Shown here piece after piece: positions 7,349 to 15,385 of a stretch of 40,914 bases of DNA. Every line of letters starts with the position of its first letter. The first letter of the stretch is position 1. Source of the DNA: a virus. The notes below the pieces were generated by a model. The model had not been told where the DNA came from. It saw nothing but the letters and a program-made list of their open reading frames with translations, and made no database searches. Made by a program: the position numbers and the translations under genes. Where the stretch lies: the IMG/VR virus record IMGVR_UViG_3300042987_000978, positions 1-40,914 of that record, one strand, 5' to 3'.

Positions 7349-8419
7349 ATGGCATACTCAGACACATACGGCCAGGTTTACCCAGTACAAGTTCTGATTG
7401 ACCACGCAGCGCGTCGCTGCGGGAAGTTAGCGGAAGAACTTACCAGCGAACAGCTTGTGACCGCCCGCGAAGCCTTAGGCTTCGTCATGACCAACCTGAT
7501 CAACATCGGCATTCAGTATTGGGCGATTGAAAAGGAAGTCATCGGGTTAACCGCAGATAAGTACATCTACTCGCTGCCTGTGGGTGCTAATGATGTCCTG
7601 AATGCGCTGTATCGGACAATGAACCGCCCAACAGGTAGTTACAGCACTTCAGCGGGTGGCACGGTAGCAAATGTTGCGGACAACGATGTAGATACGTTTT
7701 GCCAGCAAACAAGCGCTAACGGCAACATTTCAGTCAACTTCGGCACTGACAACCCTGTTTATGCGGGTTCTATCGGGGTGCTGCCTTATGTATCAGGTGG
7801 CGGAAGTGCCACTTGGACCTTTACGCTTGAATATTCAACGGACGGAAGCACTTGGAACACGCTAGAAAACGTCGGAACCGTAGCAGTTACAGACAACCAA
7901 TGGCTTTGGTATGACATTGACCCTGGCCAAACCGTTCAGTATTACCGAATCAGAGCCTCTGGCGGCACGACGCTGGCTTTGAGAGAGTGGTTTGTAGGCA
8001 ATAACGCTCGCGAAATCACCATGTCACGCTTAAATCGTGATGATTACACCAACCTGCCGAATAAAAACTTCACCGCCAACCAGCCGTATCAGTTTTGGTT
8101 TAATAGAACTATTCCACAACCGGAAATTTACCTTTGGCCAACGCCATCAGATCCATTTGTGCAGATGACTGTTTGGTATTCCAAGCAAATTATGGACGTG
8201 GGTGAGCTTACAGACGAGTTACAAATCCCGCAGCGGTGGTATATGGCAACGCTAGCAATGCTAAGCCATCAGTTAGCCTTAGAACTGCCCAATGTGCCGC
8301 TAGATCGCGTGCAGTATTTGGAAAACCAGGCCGAAAAGTACTTAAATCAGGCCGAGCAAGAGGAAAGGGACCGTTCTCCGATTTACTTCGCGGTAAATTT
8401 GAGCGTGTACAACGCATAA
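7349..8419 (+). CDS. Head-tail adaptor (P22 gp4-like) with inserted discoidin-like domain
   Basis: 356 residues from ATG 7349; the TTG just before it is less likely. Residues 1-95 and 218-356 form the adaptor. The N-terminal helical part has LIDHAARRCGKL and ALGFVMTNLINIGIQYWAIE, and there is a strand block (KYIYSLPVGANDVLNALYRT). The C-terminal part has YLWPTPSDPFVQMTVWYSKQ and a helix with RWYMATLAMLSHQLALELP, typical of P22 gp4-type adaptors. Residues about 97-217 interrupt this with a discoidin / F5-8 type C pattern: NVADNDVDTFCQQ, ISVNFGTDNPVYAGSIGV, TLEYSTDGSTWNTL and QYYRIRASGGTTLALREW. Discoidin domains commonly bind glycans, so the insert may decorate the neck with a receptor-binding or stabilising domain. 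Confidence 0.75.
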   Translation: MAYSDTYGQVYPVQVLIDHAARRCGKLAEELTSEQLVTAREALGFVMTNLINIGIQYWAIEKEVIGLTADKYIYSLPVGANDVLNALYRTMNRPTGSYSTSAGGTVANVADNDVDTFCQQTSANGNISVNFGTDNPVYAGSIGVLPYVSGGGSATWTFTLEYSTDGSTWNTLENVGTVAVTDNQWLWYDIDPGQTVQYYRIRASGGTTLALREWFVGNNAREITMSRLNRDDYTNLPNKNFTANQPYQFWFNRTIPQPEIYLWPTPSDPFVQMTVWYSKQIMDVGELTDELQIPQRWYMATLAMLSHQLALELPNVPLDRVQYLENQAEKYLNQAEQEERDRSPIYFAVNLSVYNA

Positions 8420-8760
8420 TGCCTATTTTTCTTGACACGACTGGCTACTCATCGTTAGCGATTGCAATATGCGACCGCTGCCGGATGAAGCGTCCGTATT
8501 CGGTGCTGATGAATGACCCAAACTTCGCTGGCCTACGGGTGTGTAACGAGGGTTGCGCGGATCAAAAAGACCCTTATCGGCTTCCCGCCCGGCAAACCGA
8601 GCGCATTAATTTGCGTTTTCCGCGTCCGGACGTTTCGGTTGCGGCCATACAAAACAACATCGTTACCAACAATCAGCAGAGCGTTATACTTTCGACCGAA
8701 GGCAATACCCAGACGCCGGAGAATAATGGGAATCTTGACGGAATAGCGATTTCACCATAA
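8419..8760 (+). CDS. Zinc-ribbon phage protein
   Basis: 113 residues. The start is chosen at 8419 because ATG overlaps the previous stop (TAATG) and the family's conserved part begins just after. Two Cys pairs are visible: CDRC near residue 16 and CNEGC near residue 38, separated by about 20 residues, as in a zinc ribbon. They are followed by a LPARQ...LRFPRPD motif. The C-terminal 40 residues are Asn/Gln-rich and probably disordered. The family is a conserved hypothetical of environmental podoviruses found between adaptor and fibre genes; a structural zinc-bound role is inferred. Confidence 0.65.
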   Translation: MPIFLDTTGYSSLAIAICDRCRMKRPYSVLMNDPNFAGLRVCNEGCADQKDPYRLPARQTERINLRFPRPDVSVAAIQNNIVTNNQQSVILSTEGNTQTPENNGNLDGIAISP

Positions 8761-8784
8761 TAGCTAATCAGGTGGAGAGAAGCC

Positions 8785-10554
8785 TTGTCTACTAATCAGA
8801 CTATTTCGCAATTACCAGCCGCTGGCGCATTAACAGGCACAGAGCTTGTGCCGATTGTGCAAGACGGCGGCACAGTCAAGACAACCGTGGCAAATATAGC
8901 TGCGACACCAGCGCTCACGGGTTATAGCTTTTTGACCGCAACGAGCGAAGCGGGTTTAACAAGCTCACGCCAGTTAACGGTTACAGGCAGCGGTATAACG
9001 CTGACCGACAACGGCGCGGGTTCAACCTTGGCTATGGCCTTGTCAGGAGCGCCTGCAAGCCTCGTAGCATCAGGCACGGGTGTTCAGGTCAAGACCGGCG
9101 CAACAACGCTCACAGGCCGCTCTATTCAAGCCGGAACGGCAGGTCTGAGCATTGCTGACGGTGACGGTATTGCAGGCAATCCAACAGTGTCTTTAACGGG
9201 TATGCCGCTTTACCTTGCGCAGTCGTCAGGTGTCGGTTTGCTCACGAGAACCTCGGGTAATAGCGTTGGAATTGTGACCTTGCAGGGCACGGCAAATGAA
9301 ATCGATGTGGCCAACGGTACGGGAGATAGCGCGAATCCAACCGTTGGTTTGGCCGATAACGCCGTGTTGCCAGGCACACAAGGAGTGGTCGTTCCTACAG
9401 GAACTACAGGTCAAAGATCGGGATCGCCAACGAATGGCGTCATCAGATACAACACCACATCACAGACCTTTGAGGGCTACGCTAATAGCGCATGGCGAGA
9501 CTTCTCGCTAACGGGCGGCGTAACGTCATTTTCAGCCGGCACAACCGGATTAACGCCGGGAACCGCAACAACAGGCGCTATTACATTAGCCGGTATCTTG
9601 ATCGGCGCCAATGGTGGAACAGGCGTTGCGAACACAGGCAAAACCATCACACTAGGTGGGTCACTTACGCTTTCCGGTGCGCATGATTTAACGCTCACAC
9701 AAACCGGCGCAACGAATGTCACACTTCCTACCACGGGAACCTTAGCGACCCTAGCGGGAGCAGAAACGCTAACCAATAAAACCATTAACGGCTCAAACAA
9801 TACGTTACAGAGCATTGCTAATTCATCGCTTACAAATTCTAGCGTCACATATAACGGGGTAACGGTTGCGCTTGGTGCATCAGGAACCATTACAGCGGTT
9901 ACGACGGCTGCTGCGACCTTTAACAACAGCGGCTCGGGTGATGCGTCAGGCACGACGTTTGATGGCTCAACGGCACGAACAATCAGTTATAACACGCTGG
10001 GAGCATCGCCCTTAGCAGGGAGTACAAGTTTCACAACGGCTGGGACGATCACGCAGGGGACGTGGAACGCAACGGCTATTGCGAACAATTATCTTGCCAA
10101 TTCATCAATCACGATCAACGGATCTTCGGTCAGTCTTGGTGGCTCGGTTACGGTCACGGCTACGGCAAGCAATGCTTTAACCATTGGTACGGGATTGAGT
10201 GGTTCGAGTTACAACGGCTCGACTGCAGTCACGATTGCGATATCAAACACAGGCGTATCCGCAGCGACTTATGGCTCAGCCTCAAGTGTTCCTGCTATTG
10301 TGGTTAATGCTCAGGGGCAGATTACAAGCGCCACGGACACGGCGATTGCAATTGCGGCTTCCCAAGTCACATCGGGAACCTTAGCCGTAGCGCAGGGCGG
10401 TACCAATTTGGCATCCTATACAGCCGGTGACTTGTTGTACGCATCGGCTACAACGACGCTTTCAAAGTTAGCGTTAGGCACACAGGGTTATGTATTAAGA
10501 GCCGGAGCCACCGCGCCAGAATATGCAGCGGTTGACGGCGGGGTCTTCACTTGA
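8785..10554 (+). CDS. Tail fibre protein (Thr/Ser/Gly-rich)
   Basis: 589 residues from a TTG start supported by GGTGGAGAG (8771-8779). The N-terminus (NQTISQLPAAGALTGTELVP, then DGGTVKTTVANIA) is the standard opening of phage fibres with a collar-attachment segment. The rest is a long Thr/Ser/Gly/Ala repeat-like beta region, including the ETLTNKTING motif and AQGGTNLASYTAGDLLYAS near the C-terminus, both common in trimeric fibres. No chaperone or lectin tip is visible, so it is either a shaft subunit or needs a partner; the next gene supplies a fibre with a chaperone. It ends one base-pair cluster before the ribosome site of that gene. Confidence 0.75.
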   Translation: MSTNQTISQLPAAGALTGTELVPIVQDGGTVKTTVANIAATPALTGYSFLTATSEAGLTSSRQLTVTGSGITLTDNGAGSTLAMALSGAPASLVASGTGVQVKTGATTLTGRSIQAGTAGLSIADGDGIAGNPTVSLTGMPLYLAQSSGVGLLTRTSGNSVGIVTLQGTANEIDVANGTGDSANPTVGLADNAVLPGTQGVVVPTGTTGQRSGSPTNGVIRYNTTSQTFEGYANSAWRDFSLTGGVTSFSAGTTGLTPGTATTGAITLAGILIGANGGTGVANTGKTITLGGSLTLSGAHDLTLTQTGATNVTLPTTGTLATLAGAETLTNKTINGSNNTLQSIANSSLTNSSVTYNGVTVALGASGTITAVTTAAATFNNSGSGDASGTTFDGSTARTISYNTLGASPLAGSTSFTTAGTITQGTWNATAIANNYLANSSITINGSSVSLGGSVTVTATASNALTIGTGLSGSSYNGSTAVTIAISNTGVSAATYGSASSVPAIVVNAQGQITSATDTAIAIAASQVTSGTLAVAQGGTNLASYTAGDLLYASATTTLSKLALGTQGYVLRAGATAPEYAAVDGGVFT

Positions 10555-10564
10555 GGTAAACAAC

Positions 10565-12601
10565 ATGGCGCAAGCAAATTTCACCCCTATCCAGTTGTAT
10601 CGAAGCACAACCGCCTCAGCGGAACCGATAGCCGGAAATCTTGCCGATGGTGAATTGGCAATCAACACGGCTGATGGAAAACTGTTTTACAAGAACAGTG
10701 GCGGTGCCGTTCGTTTGCTGTCAATTGGTTATGGCTCAAGTACGGTTACGCCCACGAATGGCGGCGTGCAGTACGGCACTGGCTCGGCATTGGCTCTTAC
10801 CGCAGCGGGCTCCTCGGGACAGATCCTTAGGTCAAACGGTGCAGCCGCGCCAACGTGGGAAAATCTTTCTGCGCTAGGCGTTAGTACAATTTCATTTGGC
10901 ACGACCGGATTAACGCCAAACTCCGCAACCTCGGGCGCGGTAACCGTAGCTGGAACGCTTGCGACGACCAACGGCGGCACAGGTCTTACGAGTTTTACCG
11001 CGAATGGTGTGGTTTATGCTTCATCAAGCAGTGCCCTGACCACTGGGTCTGCGCTGACGTTTGATGGGACGAACTTAAAGCTCGGCACTACCAGTTCAAC
11101 GAACAAACTGCTAATTGATACCGCAGTTTCAAATGCTGGTAATTTGCAACTACCGAGAGGCGGCTATATTGGATTCTCAAACGCTGCTGACAATGCAAAC
11201 AGCGAATATGTTTTTGCCAATGCTGGAAGTCTTGATTTTGGTGTAGACGGGTCTACCAGATACAGCATATCATCTACTGGTGTTTCAATCTGGTCTGTTG
11301 GCGGCTCCGAACAAATGCGCCTGACCAGCACAGGGCTGGGGATTGGGACGAGTTCGCCTGCGGCTAAGTTGGATATTGGTAGCGGAAACATCTACGTCCG
11401 CACTGGCACTACGTACTCAAACACAATCAGTCCGTACTCTGGCGATCTGACGATTGATTACGGTTCAAGTCCAAACGTTCTGAAATTTACGACTGGAGCT
11501 ACCGAACGCATGCGCCTCGACACCTCCGGCAACCTCGGCTTGGGGGTGACGCCGAGTGCTTGGAGTGGTGCATATAAAGCGATTGAGTTTCCCGGTATTT
11601 CTGTTGCAAACCTGAATAGCGGAATAAATCAACAGGCTCAATATCTATTAAACGCATACGACAGCGGCGCAGGAGCGTGGAAATACAAAGTTTCCAGTGT
11701 TAGTGCAGCAATGTATCGGCAGTCATCTGACGGGTCGCATGAATGGCATCGCGCCCCCTCCGGCACAGCAGGCAACGCTATTACCTTCACTCAGGCGATG
11801 ACGCTGGATGCGAGTGGGAATTTGGGGGTGGGGAATACATCTCCAAGCACTGCTGGTGTGGGCAAGATATTGTCGCTGTTAGCTTCTGGTGCTACGGCTG
11901 CGCAAATTAAATTGCAAAATTCAAACACGGGGGCAACAAGCTCTGACGGTTTGCTAATTGGGCTTGATGCTTCGACATCTGATGGTTATTTTTTCAATTA
12001 CGAGAACACGGCGCTGATCTTCGGCACCAACAACGCCGAACGCGCCCGCATCACCAGCGGGGGTGATTTGCTGGTTGGGACGACGGACTCTTCTCTGACG
12101 ACCGGCAACGGGATTAAGTTATTGGCTGGAACAGCGGCTGGCGAAAATCTTGTCATCAATTCTTCAGCGTCTACTAACGCAAACGAAGGATTTATGATGT
12201 ATTCGACCGGAGCTAGTGCATATCGGTTCTATGTTCAGTGGGATGGAACCATCAATGCAACGAGTGCCACTATCAGCGCCATCTCCGATCAGCGGTTTAA
12301 GGAAAACATCCAAGACCTTGATGTTGGGCTTGACAAGATCATGGCGCTCAAGCCGCGCCGGTTTGATTGGAAAGCGGGCAAGGGCAAGGACATCAAGGGC
12401 GACCGTGGCTTCATTGCTCAAGAGTTTGAGCAGGTATTCCCTGACCTGATTGACGAGTGGAAAGACCCTGCGCCAGAAGGCGAAGAGCCGTACAAGTCTG
12501 TGCGGCAAGACTTAATCCCTGTGCTTGTAAAAGCCATGCAAGAACAACAAGCCCTCATTGAATCCCTTACTACCCGTGTCGCTCAACTTGAAGGAGCCTG
12601 A
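10565..12601 (+). CDS. Tail fibre/spike with C-terminal S74 intramolecular chaperone
   Basis: 678 residues from ATG 10565, placed by GAGGT at 10553-10557 that overlaps the stop of the previous fibre gene. The N-terminus (TPIQLYRSTTASAEPIAGNL, ADGELAINTADGKLFYKNSG) is the usual virion-attachment segment. The middle is beta-structured, with repeated T-x-R-M-R-L-D-x-x-G-N-L-G-x-G motifs (near residues 250, 318 and 419). Residues about 570-678 are a peptidase S74 chaperone: ISDQRFKENI carries the Ser574-Lys579 dyad used for self-cleavage after trimer assembly. GFIAQEFEQVFPD and a terminal coiled coil (VKAMQEQQALIESL) follow. Known S74 domains fold the trimer and are then released. This is probably the receptor-binding fibre. 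Confidence 0.88.
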   Translation: MAQANFTPIQLYRSTTASAEPIAGNLADGELAINTADGKLFYKNSGGAVRLLSIGYGSSTVTPTNGGVQYGTGSALALTAAGSSGQILRSNGAAAPTWENLSALGVSTISFGTTGLTPNSATSGAVTVAGTLATTNGGTGLTSFTANGVVYASSSSALTTGSALTFDGTNLKLGTTSSTNKLLIDTAVSNAGNLQLPRGGYIGFSNAADNANSEYVFANAGSLDFGVDGSTRYSISSTGVSIWSVGGSEQMRLTSTGLGIGTSSPAAKLDIGSGNIYVRTGTTYSNTISPYSGDLTIDYGSSPNVLKFTTGATERMRLDTSGNLGLGVTPSAWSGAYKAIEFPGISVANLNSGINQQAQYLLNAYDSGAGAWKYKVSSVSAAMYRQSSDGSHEWHRAPSGTAGNAITFTQAMTLDASGNLGVGNTSPSTAGVGKILSLLASGATAAQIKLQNSNTGATSSDGLLIGLDASTSDGYFFNYENTALIFGTNNAERARITSGGDLLVGTTDSSLTTGNGIKLLAGTAAGENLVINSSASTNANEGFMMYSTGASAYRFYVQWDGTINATSATISAISDQRFKENIQDLDVGLDKIMALKPRRFDWKAGKGKDIKGDRGFIAQEFEQVFPDLIDEWKDPAPEGEEPYKSVRQDLIPVLVKAMQEQQALIESLTTRVAQLEGA

Positions 12602-12602
12602 A

Positions 12603-12767
12603 ATGCTAAAGCTTGACGGCAAACCCATAGACTTAACCAAGCCTCAAACATGGGGCGACAGCATCAAGATTAAACCGAATGGTTACATTGAGCAAATTAA
12701 AGACGGTGTAACGATCCGTGTAGAACCAGCCCCTCAACAGAAGGAACCCAACCATGACTACGTTTAA
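12603..12767 (+). CDS. Small phage protein downstream of fibre
   Basis: 54 residues from ATG 12603, which directly follows the fibre stop and has AAGGAG at 12591-12596. The conserved block LDGKPIDLTKPQTWGDSIKI then KPNGYIEQIKDGVTIRVE suggests a small beta domain. Function unknown; genes like this often accompany fibre genes. It overlaps the next gene by 14 bases. Confidence 0.55.
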   Translation: MLKLDGKPIDLTKPQTWGDSIKIKPNGYIEQIKDGVTIRVEPAPQQKEPNHDYV

Positions 12768-13077
12768 CTGGGTTGTGACAGCCCTTAATTGTCTACCCAA
12801 CGCCCCTGAAGGTCAGGATTACGTCATCAATGTCCACTGGACCTGCAACGGCACTGATGGCACTTACAACGCCTCGGTCTACTCAACCTGCTCACTACCC
12901 GTGGTGCAGGGAACGACCTTCATCCCCTACCAAGACCTCACTTTAGACATCGTGCTTGGCTGGATCTGGGCTAACGGTGTCGATAAAGCAGCAACCGAGG
13001 CGGCAGTGCAAACCCAGATCGACAATCTTATTAACCCGCCGGTGGTAACACCTCCGCTTCCTTGGAACCAATCATGA
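12754..13077 (+). CDS. DUF7936-like hypothetical protein
   Basis: 107 residues. The opening TTFNWVVTALNC, then VINVHWTCNGTDGTYNASVY and IPYQDLTLDIVLGWIWANGV, is a pattern that recurs in environmental podoviruses and cyanophages near fibre or lysis genes. The fold is likely a small beta sandwich followed by one helix, ending with a Pro-rich tail. No catalytic residues can be named. Overlaps of 14 and 4 bases with its neighbours imply coupled translation. Confidence 0.6.
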   Translation: MTTFNWVVTALNCLPNAPEGQDYVINVHWTCNGTDGTYNASVYSTCSLPVVQGTTFIPYQDLTLDIVLGWIWANGVDKAATEAAVQTQIDNLINPPVVTPPLPWNQS

Positions 13078-13223
13078 TTAAATTAGAATTCAGCATCGAC
13101 GAAGTCAATCAGATTATGGCTGCATTGGGCAACATGCCGTATGTCCAAGTAGCTGCACTGGTTGATAAGATCAAATCTCAGGCGGTTCCGCAAATTCCAA
13201 AGCCGGAGGCTCCTAATGAGTGA
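13074..13223 (+). CDS. Small helical phage protein (49 residues)
   Basis: Found from the ATGA overlap with the previous stop. It encodes MIKLEFSIDEVNQIMAALG, then MPYVQVAALVDKIKSQA and a Pro/Ala tail. The conserved pattern (LEFS/T-x-DEVN-x-I-x-x-ALG, then a hydrophobic I/V-K-x-Q-A helix) is common in environmental phages, so the frame is convincing despite its length. Function unknown. It overlaps the next gene by 8 bases, which is read from ATG 13216. Confidence 0.65.
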   Translation: MIKLEFSIDEVNQIMAALGNMPYVQVAALVDKIKSQAVPQIPKPEAPNE

Positions 13224-13386
13224 GAAGTGGATTCAGAAAGCCGTTAAAAAGCCTGGAGCCTTGCATAAGCAGTTAGGTGTTCCTGCGGATAAGAAAATTC
13301 CCGCAAAGATGCTCAACAAAGCAGCAAAGGCACCAGGAAAGCTTGGCCAACGCGCTAGATTAGCAAAGACGCTCCGTGGATTTTAG
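13216..13386 (+). CDS. Small basic phage protein (56 residues)
   Basis: Start chosen at ATG 13216 because GGAGG lies at 13205-13209 with 6-base spacing. The protein is Lys/Ala-rich (KAVKKPGALHKQLGVP, KAPGKLGQRARLAKTLRGF) and mostly helical with a strongly basic charge. The final R-A-R/x-L-A-K-T-L-R/K-G-F/M block is widespread in small phage proteins of unknown role. Nucleic-acid or membrane surface contact is possible but not shown. Confidence 0.6.
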   Translation: MSEKWIQKAVKKPGALHKQLGVPADKKIPAKMLNKAAKAPGKLGQRARLAKTLRGF

Positions 13387-13388
13387 TC

Positions 13389-13622
13389 ATGCGCGAGTTG
13401 AAACAAATCCCAGAAGTTGAAGCTAGACTGGATACGCACGAGCAGATTTGTGCGGAACGGTACAAAGGCATCCAAGAGTCATTTCAACGAGTTGATGAGC
13501 GCTTCCAAGACGGTTCACAAAAGTTTAAACGTCTTGAGTACATACTCTATGCGGTTATGGCAGCGGTTCTTCTAGGTCCAGGAGCGGCGGCTGCATTCTT
13601 TAAGAAGCTCATAGGTCTGTAA
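13389..13622 (+). CDS. Small coiled-coil, single-membrane-segment protein (holin-like)
   Basis: 77 residues. An N-terminal charged helix or coiled coil (EVEARLDTHEQICAERYKGI, then RVDERFQDGSQKFKRLEYI) is followed by one hydrophobic segment near the C-terminus (LYAVMAAVLLGPGAAAAFF) and a basic tail. This layout resembles XhlA-type hemolysin/holin accessory proteins. It lies two genes upstream of the lysozyme, in a lysis position. The assignment rests on topology and context, not on a recognised motif. It overlaps the next gene by 1 base. Confidence 0.55.
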   Translation: MRELKQIPEVEARLDTHEQICAERYKGIQESFQRVDERFQDGSQKFKRLEYILYAVMAAVLLGPGAAAAFFKKLIGL

Positions 13623-14107
13623 TGTTTGATCTACTCTCAGGTGGTCTCCTTGGTTCCATATTCGGAGGGCTATTTAGGCTTGCACCGGAAGTGCTGAAGT
13701 TCTTAGATAAGAAGAATGAACGCGCTCACGAGTTAAATATGTTCCAGCTCCAGACTGATCTGGAGAAAATGCGTGGCGAATTCCGAGTGGAGGAAAAGTA
13801 TGTCGATTACTCCATCCAGCAGACCGAAGCGATCAAAGCGGCATTTCAGGAGCAGGCTGAAACGGCTAAAGCAGCAGGTTGGTTTGTGGCTGCAATCTCT
13901 GCTCTTGTACGTCCCGGAATCACTTGGGCGCTATTTTTTATGTACGCGGCAGTTAAAGCGGCAGCGCTTGTTATGGCGTTTCAGAATGGCGCGGTGTGGA
14001 CCGAGGTTGTAACTCAAGTTTGGGATGCTGACGACTTCGGGCTGTTTACAATGTGTATATCGTTCTGGTTTGTTGGTCGCAGCATAGAAAAATACCAGAA
14101 GTCATGA
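13622..14107 (+). CDS. Membrane protein of the lysis cassette (putative holin)
   Basis: 161 residues. The N-terminus has a Gly-rich amphipathic stretch (LLSGGLLGSIFGGLFRL). A charged helical domain follows (KFLDKKNERAHELNMFQLQ...LEKMRG), and then two hydrophobic segments: WFVAAISALVRPGITWALFF running into MYAAVKAAALVMAF, and LFTMCISFWFVGRS. The S-A-L/S-V-R-P-x-I/F-T block is shared by many putative phage holin-like proteins. The stop overlaps the lysozyme start (ATGA), as expected for a holin-endolysin pair. Pore formation itself is inference. Confidence 0.6.
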   Translation: MFDLLSGGLLGSIFGGLFRLAPEVLKFLDKKNERAHELNMFQLQTDLEKMRGEFRVEEKYVDYSIQQTEAIKAAFQEQAETAKAAGWFVAAISALVRPGITWALFFMYAAVKAAALVMAFQNGAVWTEVVTQVWDADDFGLFTMCISFWFVGRSIEKYQKS

Positions 14108-14574
14108 ATGAAGAGGCAAAGAAGCTAGCAAGAGACGTATTAATAAAGCCTTTTGAAGGGCTGGCTAAACGTCTGCCTGATGGAACCGTAACTTCTTACC
14201 CCGACCCCGGAACCAAGGGGCATCCTTGGACCATCGGCTGGGGAGCAACCGGCCCTGATATTCAACCCGGTACCGTATGGACCATGCAGCAGTGTGAGGA
14301 TGCCTTAAACCATCACATTGAGTATTTTTTACGCGTTTTGATAAAAATGTCACCGCAAATTACCTCAGAACCCTCAAGAAGGGTTGCCTCGGTGCTGAGT
14401 TGGGTCTATAATTGCGGGGCGGGTAATTATCGTATTTCCACGTTCAAAAAGCGTATTGACTCAAAAGATTGGAGCGGCGCGGCTGACGAATGTGTGAAGT
14501 GGAACAAGGCTGCCGGGCGCGTATTACCCGGTTTAACACGACGCAGAGCGGCTGAAGCTGCGATGATGAGGTGA
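14104..14574 (+). CDS. Endolysin, GH24 lysozyme
   Basis: 156 residues from ATG 14104. It cuts the beta-1,4 link between MurNAc and GlcNAc of peptidoglycan. The T4-lysozyme-type core is clear: KPFEGL supplies Glu18, YPDPGTKG supplies Asp34 and PWTIGWGAT supplies Thr43. The D-to-T spacing is a few residues longer than in T4. The later helix VLSWVYNCGAGNYRISTFKK and KWNKAAGRVLPGLTRRRAAE are standard GH24 blocks. No signal peptide or SAR anchor is visible, so release should depend on the upstream holin. A promoter-like element lies within its coding region at 14384-14412. Confidence 0.9.
   Translation: MNEEAKKLARDVLIKPFEGLAKRLPDGTVTSYPDPGTKGHPWTIGWGATGPDIQPGTVWTMQQCEDALNHHIEYFLRVLIKMSPQITSEPSRRVASVLSWVYNCGAGNYRISTFKKRIDSKDWSGAADECVKWNKAAGRVLPGLTRRRAAEAAMMR
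14384..14412 (+). promoter_or_regulatory. Candidate internal promoter before the adaptor-nozzle genes
   Basis: TTGCCT (14384-14389) and TATAAT (14407-14412) are 17 bases apart inside the lysozyme gene, followed by TGCGGGG. It shares the -35, the -10 and the GCGGGG downstream bases with the 1727-1756 element. Confidence 0.35.
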
Positions 14575-14581
14575 GCGAACT

Positions 14582-14746
14582 ATGAAAGAAGTTTGGGAAA
14601 AGAAACGTCCCGAGTCGCTCGGCAAGCCCAAGAGCCTCAGCCCCAATCAGAAACGGGCTGCGCGAGCGTTCGCCAAGCGTACCGGCACTAAATACCCTTC
14701 GCTTGTAGCCAATATGGCCGGCGCTAAAGCTAAGAAAGGTTGGTGA
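14582..14746 (+). CDS. Small basic phage protein (54 residues)
   Basis: An ATG 7 bases after the lysozyme stop opens MKEVWEKKRPESLGKPKSLS, then PNQKRAARAFAKRTGTKYPS and LVANMAGAKAKKGW. The S-P-x-Q-K-x-x-A-R-x-x-A-K-x-x-G-x-x-Y-P-x-L-V-x-N pattern is widespread in environmental phages and supports the frame. Very basic. Function unknown. TGATATG links it to the next gene. Confidence 0.62.
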   Translation: MKEVWEKKRPESLGKPKSLSPNQKRAARAFAKRTGTKYPSLVANMAGAKAKKGW

Positions 14747-14747
14747 T

Positions 14748-15383
14748 ATGACCGCTGCGTATGTCATGACCTACAACAATCTGGTGACCGATATTGCCTC
14801 TTACCTAGAGCGCACGGACGCCGCAACGATTGCAAAAATTCCGACGTTCATCGGATTAACCGAGCAACGAATTGCAACGCAGATCAAGTTGCTAGGCAAT
14901 CTTACTGTGCAGCAGTCCACCATGGTAACGGGCGCAAACATCATTGATAAGCCTGCGCGGTGGCACAAAACAGTCTCTATGAACATCACGGTAGCAGGCC
15001 GACGTAGACCTGTTCTTTTACGAGCCTATGAGTACCTGCGTGAATATTGGCCAGACCCTGCTGAGCAGGACGTGCCGAAGTTTTATTGTGATTATGACTA
15101 CACGCATTGGATGGTCGCACCAACACCGGATGCCGCTTATGTATTTGAGATTCTTTACTACGAGCGTATTCAGCCTTTGGATTCATCTAATCAAACCAAC
15201 TGGTTCACGACATACGCACCGCAGGCCATGCTTTATGGCTCGCTGTCAGAGGCTTCAATGTTTTTGAAAAACTACGACAAAGCGAAAGAATACGGGGCGC
15301 AGTTTGATTTCTCCATGCAGTCACTGACCGTAGAGAACAAACTGCGTATTGCTGATCGTCAAGCTGTTGTTATGGATAGCTAA
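14748..15383 (+). CDS. Head-tail adaptor, SU10-type
   Basis: 211 residues. TYNNLVTDIASYLERTD at the start, then IPTFIGLTEQRIATQIKL, VPKFYCDYDYTHWMVAPTPD, EILYYERIQPLDSSNQTNWF and TYAPQAMLYGSLSEASMFLK are the signature blocks of the adaptor family named after Escherichia podovirus SU10. In known members a dodecamer binds the portal and the tail nozzle. It is transcribed together with the neck/fibre protein and the nozzle, matching tail assembly. This is the second adaptor-like protein in the window (compare 7349-8419). Confidence 0.78.
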   Translation: MTAAYVMTYNNLVTDIASYLERTDAATIAKIPTFIGLTEQRIATQIKLLGNLTVQQSTMVTGANIIDKPARWHKTVSMNITVAGRRRPVLLRAYEYLREYWPDPAEQDVPKFYCDYDYTHWMVAPTPDAAYVFEILYYERIQPLDSSNQTNWFTTYAPQAMLYGSLSEASMFLKNYDKAKEYGAQFDFSMQSLTVENKLRIADRQAVVMDS

Positions 15384-15385
15384 TC

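Noticed and set aside
8236-8418. Upstream extension of the zinc-ribbon gene into the adaptor gene
   Set aside because: The extension is Arg/Lys-rich and out of frame inside a conserved adaptor region; the TAATG junction at 8419 is the natural start.
8660-8692. TATACT before the first fibre gene as a promoter
   Set aside because: No acceptable -35 at proper distance.
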